This document shows positions 9,701 to 17,700 of a stretch of 21,282 nt of DNA, one piece after another. A program made the position numbers and the translations under genes. The stretch is from CAZKWG01 sp964615375. Lineage in GTDB: Bacteria; Myxococcota_A; UBA796; CAZKWG01. The notes under the pieces were generated by a model. That model searched no databases. It was not told the DNA's origin and saw only the letters and a program-made list of their open reading frames with translations. Where the stretch lies: assembly GCA_964615375.1 (NCBI GenBank), contig CAZTOW010000087.1, positions 1-21,282 on the forward strand, read 5' to 3'. The stretch's first letter is position 1; every line of letters begins with the position of its first letter.

Positions 9701-9786
9701 GAGCCGACCCCGCGTCGCTCATAGAACAACGCCGTCTTCGCCTGCCTCCAGGCCAGGTACAGGTCGGTGATGGTGGGGTCGGTCAA
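6697..9786 (-). CDS. Reverse transcriptase-nitrilase fusion, DRT type 1 (UG1)-like
   Basis: This is a defence-associated reverse transcriptase with a C-terminal nitrilase/carbon-nitrogen hydrolase domain, the layout of UG1/DRT type 1; UG5-type RT-nitrilase is an alternative. The protein is about 1029 aa from a TTG at 9786. That start is chosen because it makes a TTGA overlap with the upstream stop; the longer ATG frame reads antisense-like Arg-rich sequence. RT motif A is CADLASFYDSVD (D193, D199), motif B is GLPIGALTSRVVANVAL (255-271), and the catalytic box is YVDD (290-293). A helical middle region follows. The nitrilase domain (about 730-1029) keeps its full Glu-Lys-Cys triad: E786 (LLVLPELA), K850 (FPFTKGWP) and C892 (VLICSELI). 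No intron maturase or endonuclease domain is visible. G+C is near 52 %, far below both neighbours, suggesting separate acquisition. No space for an adjacent non-coding RNA exists. Confidence 0.9.
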   Translation of the reverse strand: MTDPTITDLYLAWRQAKTALFYERRGVGSIELAQFEDDLPGRLASLIPKLTGGQWFDKLDIGEVWIVPKRQRDKRKNDNTADSVIRIGTEVIAPPPDIDVQLRLSPNPEFAIAEVLYLRLFGPALDTLLADESIGYRLDLKKGKLDPHRRWIFEFWPTRYQQFRTEPLRAAERYFIEAGWKSEHRALAVICADLASFYDSVDPAFLLQDDLLERLRGAQRCDITEYVAATRSLLAAYAQFRQVATRRLGLPVTTGLPIGALTSRVVANVALLTLDSHLRGLSGVVAYRRYVDDITLVIERQDVCSQEALLEQILPLAARGEDRDTLRLDVQALHRPGCEFQLQNEKVRVHHLRGEPGEDFLAAVLKDFDELVSRSEAFIDSTTLIGDGLAKLVSAANGLNSPLRVLRDADRVRLERFELSTSLRTLERATVLLDLEEVRELVRKTVTKVERLIRAETDWIESMGTALRLFCVALRASDYKSCIALHRWMLNVCESVASLRRGIGQLYYRKRPIELDRESAWVWLRNFLHQRIMEACASAVRLDTPSKVLGEWMGSGLCDRSRRLGPVAVLRRAGALARADMRMCDREEDDRSSPEEQFAVWSEEPPDDLVLRFALIQQFVERCNDNVSQAWRIPPERLFLATRPPSYFDVARRMLSPDAEGGFAANVFQQVMGVVNALRGTKYRSPDATVVDEHTVHLPWVLHGGRGGRLALPEEDPILVLGNLVIPDSWWKDAAKRSVRYPGGKPMLTATRLNGLKTVLAQAAEIARKPAEGGGRRKPTLLVLPELAVPQKWFGSIARWVVRHGHFGAVMGLEYLHVPGATGGLGHVLNQAHCVVPGRFASVATFPFTKGWPADGENRELRNLKLTFPPPTPDRRQMVVRTSWGSFSVLICSELIEATRVAALFGKAELILCPAWNTDTASYDHLVQSVGFQLHAIVAIANNGYYSDCRAWAPYSERWRRDLCRLIERDVNDTVHVDLPMKKLIAFHDDELFEPTAEERRKCKGSGCEPKKPEWRPLPPGWPLRRGHS

Positions 9787-10787
9787 CGGCAGTCCGGTTC
9801 GTGCTCGCCGGCGGCGAGGGCCTTGGGTGCGCTGGTGAGGAGGTCGCCGAGGTCGGCCCAGATGCTGCGCAGGGCGTCCGACATCCCGGCGTCGGGTTTG
9901 AGGGGTCGGATCTCCCTGGCCAGGCGGCCCTTCATCAGGAGGTCGGTGAGGGCGTCCGGGGCGCGCACCAGCAGGTTCCAGGGCAGGGGGATGGGCTGGT
10001 CGAGTCCGAGCCAGGGCTCTTCGGCACGCGCGCGGCGCCAGCGCGCGGAGGCGCGCACGGGGCCGTGGCCGTAGGCGTCCCAGGCGTCGTGGACGAAGAG
10101 GAAGAGCTGCTCGGATCCGTAGGGCATGCCGTCGGTGTCGGGCCACCAGTCGGGACGTCGCACGGAGGTCTGCCAGGCGGCGGGCCAGGTCCAGGCCAGG
10201 CTGAGGCGGTCCACGCCCGCCACGGCCAGCTCGACATAGTTGATGGCCTGCGCCTCGTGGTCCCAGGCCTTGCGCACCTTGAGGCGCGAGGGGCCGAAGT
10301 GGCGCAGGTCGTGCAGACGGGTGGAGATGCCCTCCAGGATGCGCTGCAGCGCCAGGAAGGGCAGGTATCCAGACAGGCTTCGGTTCAAGGGTGGCAGCTC
10401 ACAGTGCTGATTGAGGAAGCGCGCCAGACGTCGGACCTCCTCGAGCTCCGGGTCGGCGTGGTCGCCCTCGATGACGGTGGCGGTCAGCGTCAACACGCGG
10501 TCGGGCACCGCGGTCTGCCCCCAGAGGTCGGCGCGCTGGAGGGCGTCCACGACCCGACTGGTGGCGTTGTGCCCCCAATCTGCGAGCTGGCTCAGCCGCG
10601 CGCTGAGGTCGCCGGAGCGGCCGATGTAGAGGACCGGAGAGCCTGCACGGAGGCGCGGGATGTCCTGGGGGGCCCGGATCTCGTAGACGCCTGGGCGAGC
10701 CGGCGGGCTTCCCCCGTCCCATCGAAGCTCGATGTCATCCTCGACCACGCGCAGGGTGCCATGAAAGACCTTGGAGGATGTGCTCAT
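9783..10787 (-). CDS. GIY-YIG nuclease-domain protein
   Basis: The 334-residue protein carries an N-terminal GIY-YIG nuclease domain, a fold that cuts DNA with one metal and a Tyr/Arg/Glu set. Visible elements are GVY at 33-35, YIG at 54-56 (VLYIGRSGDLSARL), the Arg of SARL (R64), H73, the catalytic Glu region LEEVRRLARFL (E116/E117) and the closing Asn of PPLN (N135). The C-terminal 200 residues (WTWPAAWQ, EQLFLFVHDAWD) are not recognised and may bind DNA or a partner. The ATG overlaps the drmMI stop (ATGA), with GGAG 7 nt upstream, and its own stop overlaps the RT start (TTGA), so it is embedded in the operon. A free-standing homing enzyme is unlikely because it is tightly coupled and does not interrupt a gene. 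It may supply cleavage for either the DISARM or the RT module; that is inference. Confidence 0.85.
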   Translation of the reverse strand: MSTSSKVFHGTLRVVEDDIELRWDGGSPPARPGVYEIRAPQDIPRLRAGSPVLYIGRSGDLSARLSQLADWGHNATSRVVDALQRADLWGQTAVPDRVLTLTATVIEGDHADPELEEVRRLARFLNQHCELPPLNRSLSGYLPFLALQRILEGISTRLHDLRHFGPSRLKVRKAWDHEAQAINYVELAVAGVDRLSLAWTWPAAWQTSVRRPDWWPDTDGMPYGSEQLFLFVHDAWDAYGHGPVRASARWRRARAEEPWLGLDQPIPLPWNLLVRAPDALTDLLMKGRLAREIRPLKPDAGMSDALRSIWADLGDLLTSAPKALAAGEHEPDCR

Positions 10788-13700
10788 TTGTCATCTCCAT
10801 CTGTTCGGCGGGTGGCGAAGGGGAGCTGGGCCGGGGTAGCGATCGAGGGGGCGGATTTGCGGGCGCGGGGGGCGGCGGGCTTGCCGGGCCGGGCCTTGTC
10901 GGCCTGCGGCGCGGGGCGGTCGGGCTTGCCGTGCAGGCCGGCGGCCACCTCTTCCTGGTAGCGGCGCTGGTTGAGGTCGAGCAGGCGCGCCAGCACCTCG
11001 TCGCGCACGGCGTCGGGCCAGCGGTAACGGTAGGGCTTCTTCTTGTTGCCCCAGGTCTCCTCGTCGATCTCGTAGTCCAGCAGGAATTCGCAGTCGGTGG
11101 GGATGTCGGTCCAGCCGTAGGCGTCGAGCACCGCCCGGTCCATGGCGGCGTGCAGCTCGCGCAGGCGGACGATGTCGGGCTCGTGGTTGGTGGGGTCGTG
11201 GAATCGGTTGTAGGTCTTCGTCAGGCCCTCGTCGTTGCGGATCATCAGGGCGGCGCGGAACTCGTGGTATCTGTCACCAATACCTACTATGGAGTCAGAG
11301 CAACTCCAGTCATTTGGTGTTGGAAACGGATCAAAACAACCAGACGGAGAGTATCGGAGATCATCCTTCATTGATGACCCGAAGAACTGCGCCCACAGCT
11401 CGTGTATGCGACACTGTAGGACTGCAAAGGCCGAACCCGAATTGAAGGGGAATACGACAAGCCCCTCAGAGTACACCATGCCAGCAGGCAAGAACGCGAC
11501 GGAAAAGGTAGTGCTCACCCGAGCAATCGCCAAAACGCGATTCAGTCCGTTCAAAGCGTCATAGAGTGACCGAGTGTACGTTCCGAATTGCCACCACCGA
11601 AGTTTCCTACCCTCAGCTACCGAATACCCACCGAGCTCATCCCGGTCGGGTTTGACCTTCTGTCGTACGATGTCCAGTAGATCTGGCCACTCGTTGGCGC
11701 GCTCCAGCGAGAAGTCCTCAAAGTTGATCACAAAGCGGTGATGGGCATGTGTCGGCCCGGTATTGACCTCCTCGCCCCCGATGTAGGGGAAGATCCTTTC
11801 GGCATTTCGTCTATCGCGCCTAATGATTTGGTCCATTTCCGCGAGGGAGGTGGCACGCCCCTCCGCACAATTGTCGTCGAACGTGAAACCCATACCCAAG
11901 ACATAGGTTCCGATGAAACTGGCCCCTTCATTTGCGCGCAGGGGAACTGGGTCGAACTCAATGCCCGGAGCAAGATAGGAGTTGACGCTTCGAACCGGAC
12001 GACCATCCAGGACTGCGCCTTCGCATACGACGCCTCGTCCTACGTACACCACGCTAACCACAACGGCCGCAAGCCCCGGCCAGCGAACCCTGCGGGTCGC
12101 TTCCAATATCTGACCGCCTCCGTTGACGATCTGCTTGAGGCCCGCGATCCGGGTCGTTCCCTGCCCGATGGTGTTGGTTGCGATGAGACCGGTGGTTCCA
12201 CCTTCACGCAGCATGCCGAAGGCGCGACGAAAGAAGTGAATGACCAAGTCAACAGCCTTGCCCCCAGAGTCCAGGTGAAGTGCGAGCAAGAAGTCCCTGT
12301 ACGCAGCCCCGAAGGTCGGCCAAACGTAGTTGCCACCCAGAAACGGCGGATTCCCCACCACCGCGTCAAACCCCGGATTCTCCCTGCCGAACACCTCCGG
12401 GAACTCGATCTCCCAGTGGAACACCGGCACCGGCCGCGCGCCCCCGCGCAGGCCCGCCACGATCTCCTCCAGCTCCCCTCGGTCGGCGCGCCCCGCACGC
12501 CAGGCGTCCACCTTCTCGCGGACCTCCAAGCGCAGCCGCTCGCGCTCCTTGTCCTTGTCCGCCCCGAAGTACGCCGCGACGCACAGGTCGCCGATCAGAC
12601 GGGTGTCCAGCAGGGCCTCGTCGGCGTCGCGCCAGACCCGCGCCCGCTCGTCGTAGTCGCCCTCGTCCCGGCGCTGCAGCTCGCCGCGCAGGCGGCTGGC
12701 CTCCTCGACGCTGGTGCTCACGCCCTTGAACAGGGGGCCCCAGTCGCGGACGGGCGGGCTCCAGTGGAAGGCACCGATCTGGGCCTTGGTCAGACCGACC
12801 AGGCTGTCCCCGTGCTTGAGCGCGTGATCCAGGAAGGTGAAGGCGTGATCGCGGGCCAGGGTGACCAGCCACAGGCTGAGCTTCGCCAGGTGGACGGCGA
12901 AGGGGTTGCGGTCCACGCCGTACAGGCAGCGCTGGGCGACCAGGCGGCGGGCGTGCAGCAGGGGATCCTCGTCCGGCGGCAGCTTCGGCGTGCGGCCGTG
13001 CAGCTCCCAGCTCGCGACCAGGGCGGCGGCGAGCTGGCGGCAGCTCTCGACCAGGAAGGCGCCCGAGCCCATGGCGGGATCGCAGACCTTCAGGGCCAGG
13101 ATCTGCTCGGGGGTGGGGCGGGGGCCGAGCGCGTCGAGCACCGGGCGCAGGGTGGTGCGCACGATGGGCTCGGTCAGCTCTCGCGGGGTGTAGTGGCTGC
13201 CGGAGCGGCGGCGCTCCTCGCCGGGCTGCAGGAACAGGGCGCCGGGCTGCAGGGCGCGCGGGGTCTGGGGGGCGACCTTGCGCCCCAGGGCGGCCACCAC
13301 GTCGTCGGCGTCGCGGGCCTCGGCCAGCTCCTTGCTTGCGCCGGCCGACAGATCGCACTCGGCCTGCTCCTTGACCCAGGCGGCGCGCCGGGCGCCGGGC
13401 TGGCGCAGCAGGGCGTCCACGTCGATGACCACGCCCCGGGGGCGCAGGGCCAGGGCGCGACCGGGCAGGGTGGCGACGTCGAAGCCCATCATCGACTCGT
13501 AGACGCTGCCCACCTGCTCGACGTCCAGGGCGCGGTAGCTCAGGCGCTCGCCGTCCAGCATCAGCAGGCGCTCCAGCACGCGCCAGATCACGCCATCGGC
13601 GACGCGGGGCACCTCGACGGGCGCGCCCATGACGCGGTGTACGCCGGGCGGGCGCCCCTCCAGGAAGGGGTAGCTGTCGGGGTTGAAGAGCTGGCCGTGG

Positions 13701-14788
13701 CGGGTGGGCAGGCGCAGGGGGCCGTGGCCGCCGCCGTCGAAGACGAAGCGGAAGGTGGACAGCAGCCAGGCCCAGGCGCCGAAGCGCTGGTCGAGGGTGT
13801 CGGGGTGGTGCCCCTGGTCCTCGCGCAGGCGCTCGAAGAGGCCGCCGATGGCGTAGTTGCGCTGGTAGACCGGATCGTCGGGGAGCAGGCCCTGATCCTC
13901 GGCGTACAACAGGAAGACCAGGCGCATGATGACGGTCAGCAGGCCGCCGTAGATCTGCTGGGGGTCGGTGCGCGGCAGGGCGTGGAGCACGCGGCCGTGG
14001 GCGGCCTCGTCGGCGGCCTGGAAGCCGCGCAGCAGCTCCCAGAGGGCGCCCAGCACCTGCTCGGAGAGGCGGTTGCTCACCTCGCTCTGGTACTTGCGGC
14101 TCTCGGCTAGTATGTCTAGTAAACGCTGGCCGTCCGGCGCGCCAAAGACGCGGTGCTCGCCGAGCAGCATCACCAGCGCGGCCAGCAGGGGGCGGCCGGC
14201 GACGGTGCCGAGCTCGGCGACGGGGAAGCCCAGGTGCCCCGAGGACTCTCCGCGCGGGGCGTAGACCAGCCGCAGCGTGGCGCCGTTGCAGAGCAGGCCG
14301 GCGGGGACGCCGGTGTCGCGCAGCAGGCGCTCCAGGCGGGCCTGGGGGCTGGCGGGCCAGCCGGCGGCGTCGGGGACGGGCTCGTCCAGGGCGGCGAGGG
14401 TGGGCGCCTGGACGATCAGCAGCAGGGGGCGGCTGTCGCCCAGGCCGTCGAGGGCGACGTAGGTGGGGCGCAGGATCTCGCCGTAGTCCGGCAGGGCCAC
14501 AGCCAGCGCGTCGGGCAGGGGCGGGCCGCCGGGGGCGCCGGCGAGGTCGTCCTTCGACCAGCCCAGGACCTCGATCGCGAAGCGCGGGAAGTCCAGCAGC
14601 AGCGGGTCGCCGTCGTCCAGGGCGGAGGGGGACAGGGCGGCGGCGAGGGCCGGGGTCAGGGTCACGACGTTGCGGTCGGGTGTGACCTGGGCCTTGAGGA
14701 GGGCGGGGGGGGAGACGACCAGGCCAGTGGGCTGGATGAGGCCCAGCCAGGCCTTGTGCGCTTCGCGCTCGGAATCCTGCTTCGCCAT
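10784..14788 (-). CDS. drmMI: DISARM class 1 N6-adenine DNA methyltransferase DrmMI
   Basis: DrmMI methylates adenine in host DNA so that DISARM spares self. The protein is 1334 aa, within the range of PglX/Eco57I-type enzymes. The SAM-binding motif I is DPAMGSGAF (570-578) and the catalytic motif IV is NPPF (813-816, VVGNPPFLGG). The N-terminal 500 residues are the helical region usual for this family, and the C-terminal part carries the target-recognition region and ends in a Lys/Arg/Pro-rich tail. ATG 14788 lies 3 bp after the drmD stop. From about residue 816 to 1172 (12340 to 11270) the DNA is markedly AT-richer than the rest of the gene, beginning at the NPPF motif; this fits exchange of the recognition domain. 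Reading frame is intact throughout. BREX PglX is the main alternative; DISARM neighbours argue against it. Confidence 0.92.
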   Translation of the reverse strand: MAKQDSEREAHKAWLGLIQPTGLVVSPPALLKAQVTPDRNVVTLTPALAAALSPSALDDGDPLLLDFPRFAIEVLGWSKDDLAGAPGGPPLPDALAVALPDYGEILRPTYVALDGLGDSRPLLLIVQAPTLAALDEPVPDAAGWPASPQARLERLLRDTGVPAGLLCNGATLRLVYAPRGESSGHLGFPVAELGTVAGRPLLAALVMLLGEHRVFGAPDGQRLLDILAESRKYQSEVSNRLSEQVLGALWELLRGFQAADEAAHGRVLHALPRTDPQQIYGGLLTVIMRLVFLLYAEDQGLLPDDPVYQRNYAIGGLFERLREDQGHHPDTLDQRFGAWAWLLSTFRFVFDGGGHGPLRLPTRHGQLFNPDSYPFLEGRPPGVHRVMGAPVEVPRVADGVIWRVLERLLMLDGERLSYRALDVEQVGSVYESMMGFDVATLPGRALALRPRGVVIDVDALLRQPGARRAAWVKEQAECDLSAGASKELAEARDADDVVAALGRKVAPQTPRALQPGALFLQPGEERRRSGSHYTPRELTEPIVRTTLRPVLDALGPRPTPEQILALKVCDPAMGSGAFLVESCRQLAAALVASWELHGRTPKLPPDEDPLLHARRLVAQRCLYGVDRNPFAVHLAKLSLWLVTLARDHAFTFLDHALKHGDSLVGLTKAQIGAFHWSPPVRDWGPLFKGVSTSVEEASRLRGELQRRDEGDYDERARVWRDADEALLDTRLIGDLCVAAYFGADKDKERERLRLEVREKVDAWRAGRADRGELEEIVAGLRGGARPVPVFHWEIEFPEVFGRENPGFDAVVGNPPFLGGNYVWPTFGAAYRDFLLALHLDSGGKAVDLVIHFFRRAFGMLREGGTTGLIATNTIGQGTTRIAGLKQIVNGGGQILEATRRVRWPGLAAVVVSVVYVGRGVVCEGAVLDGRPVRSVNSYLAPGIEFDPVPLRANEGASFIGTYVLGMGFTFDDNCAEGRATSLAEMDQIIRRDRRNAERIFPYIGGEEVNTGPTHAHHRFVINFEDFSLERANEWPDLLDIVRQKVKPDRDELGGYSVAEGRKLRWWQFGTYTRSLYDALNGLNRVLAIARVSTTFSVAFLPAGMVYSEGLVVFPFNSGSAFAVLQCRIHELWAQFFGSSMKDDLRYSPSGCFDPFPTPNDWSCSDSIVGIGDRYHEFRAALMIRNDEGLTKTYNRFHDPTNHEPDIVRLRELHAAMDRAVLDAYGWTDIPTDCEFLLDYEIDEETWGNKKKPYRYRWPDAVRDEVLARLLDLNQRRYQEEVAAGLHGKPDRPAPQADKARPGKPAAPRARKSAPSIATPAQLPFATRRTDGDDK
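11270..12340 (-). other. Low-GC target-recognition segment inside drmMI
   Basis: Within drmMI this stretch is visibly AT-richer (one 60-base line near 11281 is about 43 % G+C, against around 75-80 % near 13200). It starts immediately after the NPPF motif codons and returns to high G+C near 11270. It encodes residues about 816-1172, where the target-recognition region of such enzymes is expected. Limits are by eye, within roughly 50 bp. Confidence 0.6.
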
Positions 14789-14791
14789 GGC

Positions 14792-17700
14792 TCAGCTCGA
14801 CACGGGCCAGAGGTAGACGACGCCCACCGGCTCGACGCGGGTGGCTTTGACGACGTAGCTATCTTGAATGCGGGCGGGCTCGGCCTCGAGCTCGCGGGCG
14901 ATGCTGTCCAGGCGCTCGATCCAGTGACGGCGGTCGGCGGCGAGCTGGCGTTCTTCCTCGGGGTTGAAGGCCAGGCGGCCTTGGCGAGCCTCGTCCTCGA
15001 TCTCCTTCTGACGGGCCAGGATGCGGGCGCGCTGGGCCACCAGGATGCCGGCCATGTCGCGGGCCTCGGCCTCACCCCGCCGGATCAGGTCGCGGCGGGC
15101 CCGCTCGCTGAGCTGGGCTGCGCGGCGCTCGAGGTGCGGGGTCAGCTCGGCGACGTCGCGGGCGGCGTGGGCGCGGACGTGGGCCTGAAGCGAAGGTTCG
15201 ACGTCCTGTAGCCGGGGGCGGGCCAGGGCCTCCTCGACGAGCTGCAGCACGTCGCGCTTGTCCCCCTCGCCCAGCGGGCGCAGGCCACCGTGGCGCTGCT
15301 CCAGCGGCGCCCACTCGGCGGCGGCGGCCAGGATCTCATCGTGCAGCCGGGCCCCGCCGGCGCCGAACAGCGACAGGCGGCCCAACAGGACGGCGTAGGG
15401 CAGGGCATCGTCGGTACGCAGCACGCAGGCCCGTCGCAGGTCGTCGTCGCGGAAGCCCTGGGACAGGAATCGGCCCAGCAGGCGCTGGACGACGCGGTGC
15501 TCCAGGTGCAGGTGGACGACTTCGCCGTCCAGGTTGCCCGGGTCGCGGAAGACGACGGGCCGGATCGGAGCCTCGCGGCGCCACTCGGCGGGGGACTGGC
15601 CCCGCTTGCGGGGGGCGCGCAGGGCGTCCAGGGTGGCGGCCCAGGTGGGGTCGGCGCCGGCGCGCTCGTGCAGGTGGGGGAGCTGCCAGCGGGCGCGCTC
15701 GGGGTCGGCGGCGGCCTGGCTGGGATCGACGGGGGACAGGCCGGCGGCGCCGAGGGTCTCCAGCGAGGCGGAGAGGGCGTCGCGGAAGTGGCGGTCGTCC
15801 AACCCTATCCACTGGCGGGAGCGCTTGAGAAGCTCGCGCAGGTCTTCGAGCTGGCGTTCCAGGCGGGTGCGGCGCGAGTCGGCCTCGTCCTGGCCCATCT
15901 CGACCCGCATGGTGCGCACGCGGCCCTCGCCCTCCTCGGCGTCGGCGCGCTCGATGGCGCTGGCCAGGGCGTCGACGCGGTCGTGCTCGATGCCGCGGGT
16001 CAGCGCCAGGTCGATGCGCCGCCCGACGACGGGCGCCATGCTGCCCAGCTCCTCGTGAATCCGGCGGGTCTTCTTCATCAGGACGTCGAGCACACGATCC
16101 TCGGCCCGCTGCGGCAGGACGAAGTACATGCAGCGGACCTCGGCGGCCTGCTGCAGCTTGCGGTCGATGCGGCCGTTGCGCTGTTCGATGCGGCCGGGGT
16201 TCCAAGGGACGTCGAAGTGGAACAGGTCGGCGCAGTTGTTCTGCAGGTTGACGCCCTCGCGGGCGGCGTCGGTGGCGATCAAGATGCGTAGAGGATGTTT
16301 GTTTGGATCGGCGTTGAAGGCGGCTTTGATGGCCTCGCGCCGCTCCTCGCCGATGCCGCCGTGAAAGGTGGCGATGCGCTCGGGGCCGCGGTCGCTCAGG
16401 CGCGCGGCGTCCGACAGGAGCTGGTACAGGTAGCGCTTGGTGTCGGTGTACTCGGTGAAGATCAGCACGCGCCGCGGCTTCCAGGCCGCGTCCTCGGCGC
16501 CGAGGTCGGGGCAGAGCTGCTCGCGGATCCAGCGCAGCAGGTAGCGGACCCGGGCGTCGGCGTCGTAGCGGGCGCCGCGGGCGATCCGGGCCATCTCGTC
16601 GAGCAGCGACAGCTCTTCGGTCAGCGGCGCCAGCCCGCCGCTCGCGTTGGCGGTGGCGGTGGCCATCTGGGCGTCATCCTCGCGCTCCACCTCCTCTTCG
16701 GGCAGCTCGGCGCGCTCGTCGTCGGCGTCGGGTGCCTGCCCCAGCAGGTCCAGGCTGGCCAGCGCGACGCGCGGTGGCGCCTTGCCGAGCGAGGCGCGGT
16801 GGACGTCCAGGGTGCGGGCGAAGGCCTCAATCGAGGAGAGAAGTCGCTTCTGCAGCGAGGTGACCACCAGCATCGCGGCGGCTTGCTGGGCCTTGCTGGC
16901 CTGGGACAGGCGGGCCTCGCGCGCCAGGCGGTAGCGCTGCAGCAGGCGCGAGAGCGCGAGCTCGGGCGCGTCTTCGGGCAGCCGGTCGATCTCCAGGCGG
17001 ATCACCTCGCGCTGGGGGAAGGGCTCGCCGATGGCGCGCAGGTCGGACTTGAGGCGCCGGATCATGACGGCGTCGCGCAGGCGGGCGTCCACGGGCACGC
17101 CGCGGACGAAGCGCTGCGGGTCGAGCAGCTCGAGCAGGGCCGAGAAGCTGTTGGAGTGGCCGTTGTGCGGGGTGGCCGAGAGGAAGAGCTTGTGCTCGAA
17201 GCGCGGGGCCAGATCGCGCATGGCGCGGGTCAGCTTGCTGTCGATGGCGTACTTCGCGCCGCTGGCGGGGGCGACGTTGTGGGCCTCGTCCAGGATGAGC
17301 AGGGAGCCGCTGGCGAACACACCCAACCAGTCTCGCAGGGGGCCGGCGTAGACCTCGTCGCGGACCAGGGCGTGCGACACGATGAAGCGCGTGTGCGTCT
17401 TCCAGGGGTTCATCGCGTAGCCGCGCTCCTGCCGCACGCGGGAGACGTAGTCACGGTCGTAGATGACGAAGGAGAGGCCGAAGCGCTCCTCCATCTCGTC
17501 GCGCCACTGGCGGACCACCGAGGGCGGCACGCAGATCACGACGCGACGCACCTTCTGGCGCATCGTGAGCTCGCGGACGATCAGGCCCGCCTCGATGGTC
17601 TTGCCCAGGCCCACGTCGTCGGCGATGAACAGGTTCACCCTGGGCATCGCCAGCGCCATCCGCAGCGGCTGGAGCTGGTAGGCCTTGACCTCGATGCCGG

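Noticed and set aside
6697..9786. Group II intron or retron
   Set aside because: No maturase or HNH domain, no intron RNA flanks, no msr/msd-like space; the nitrilase fusion points to a UG/DRT-type RT.
9787..10146. N-terminal extension of the RT to an upstream ATG
   Set aside because: The extra 120 residues are Arg/Pro-rich and lie entirely within the GIY-YIG gene; a TTG overlapping that gene's stop is the better start.
11738..14110. 790-codon plus-strand frame opposite drmMI
   Set aside because: Gly/Gln/Ala-rich repeats with no recognisable domain; the minus strand encodes DPAMGSG and NPPF methyltransferase motifs.
10784..14788. BREX PglX
   Set aside because: No BrxA/B/C, PglZ or BrxL gene is present; drmD, drmA and drmB flank the gene.
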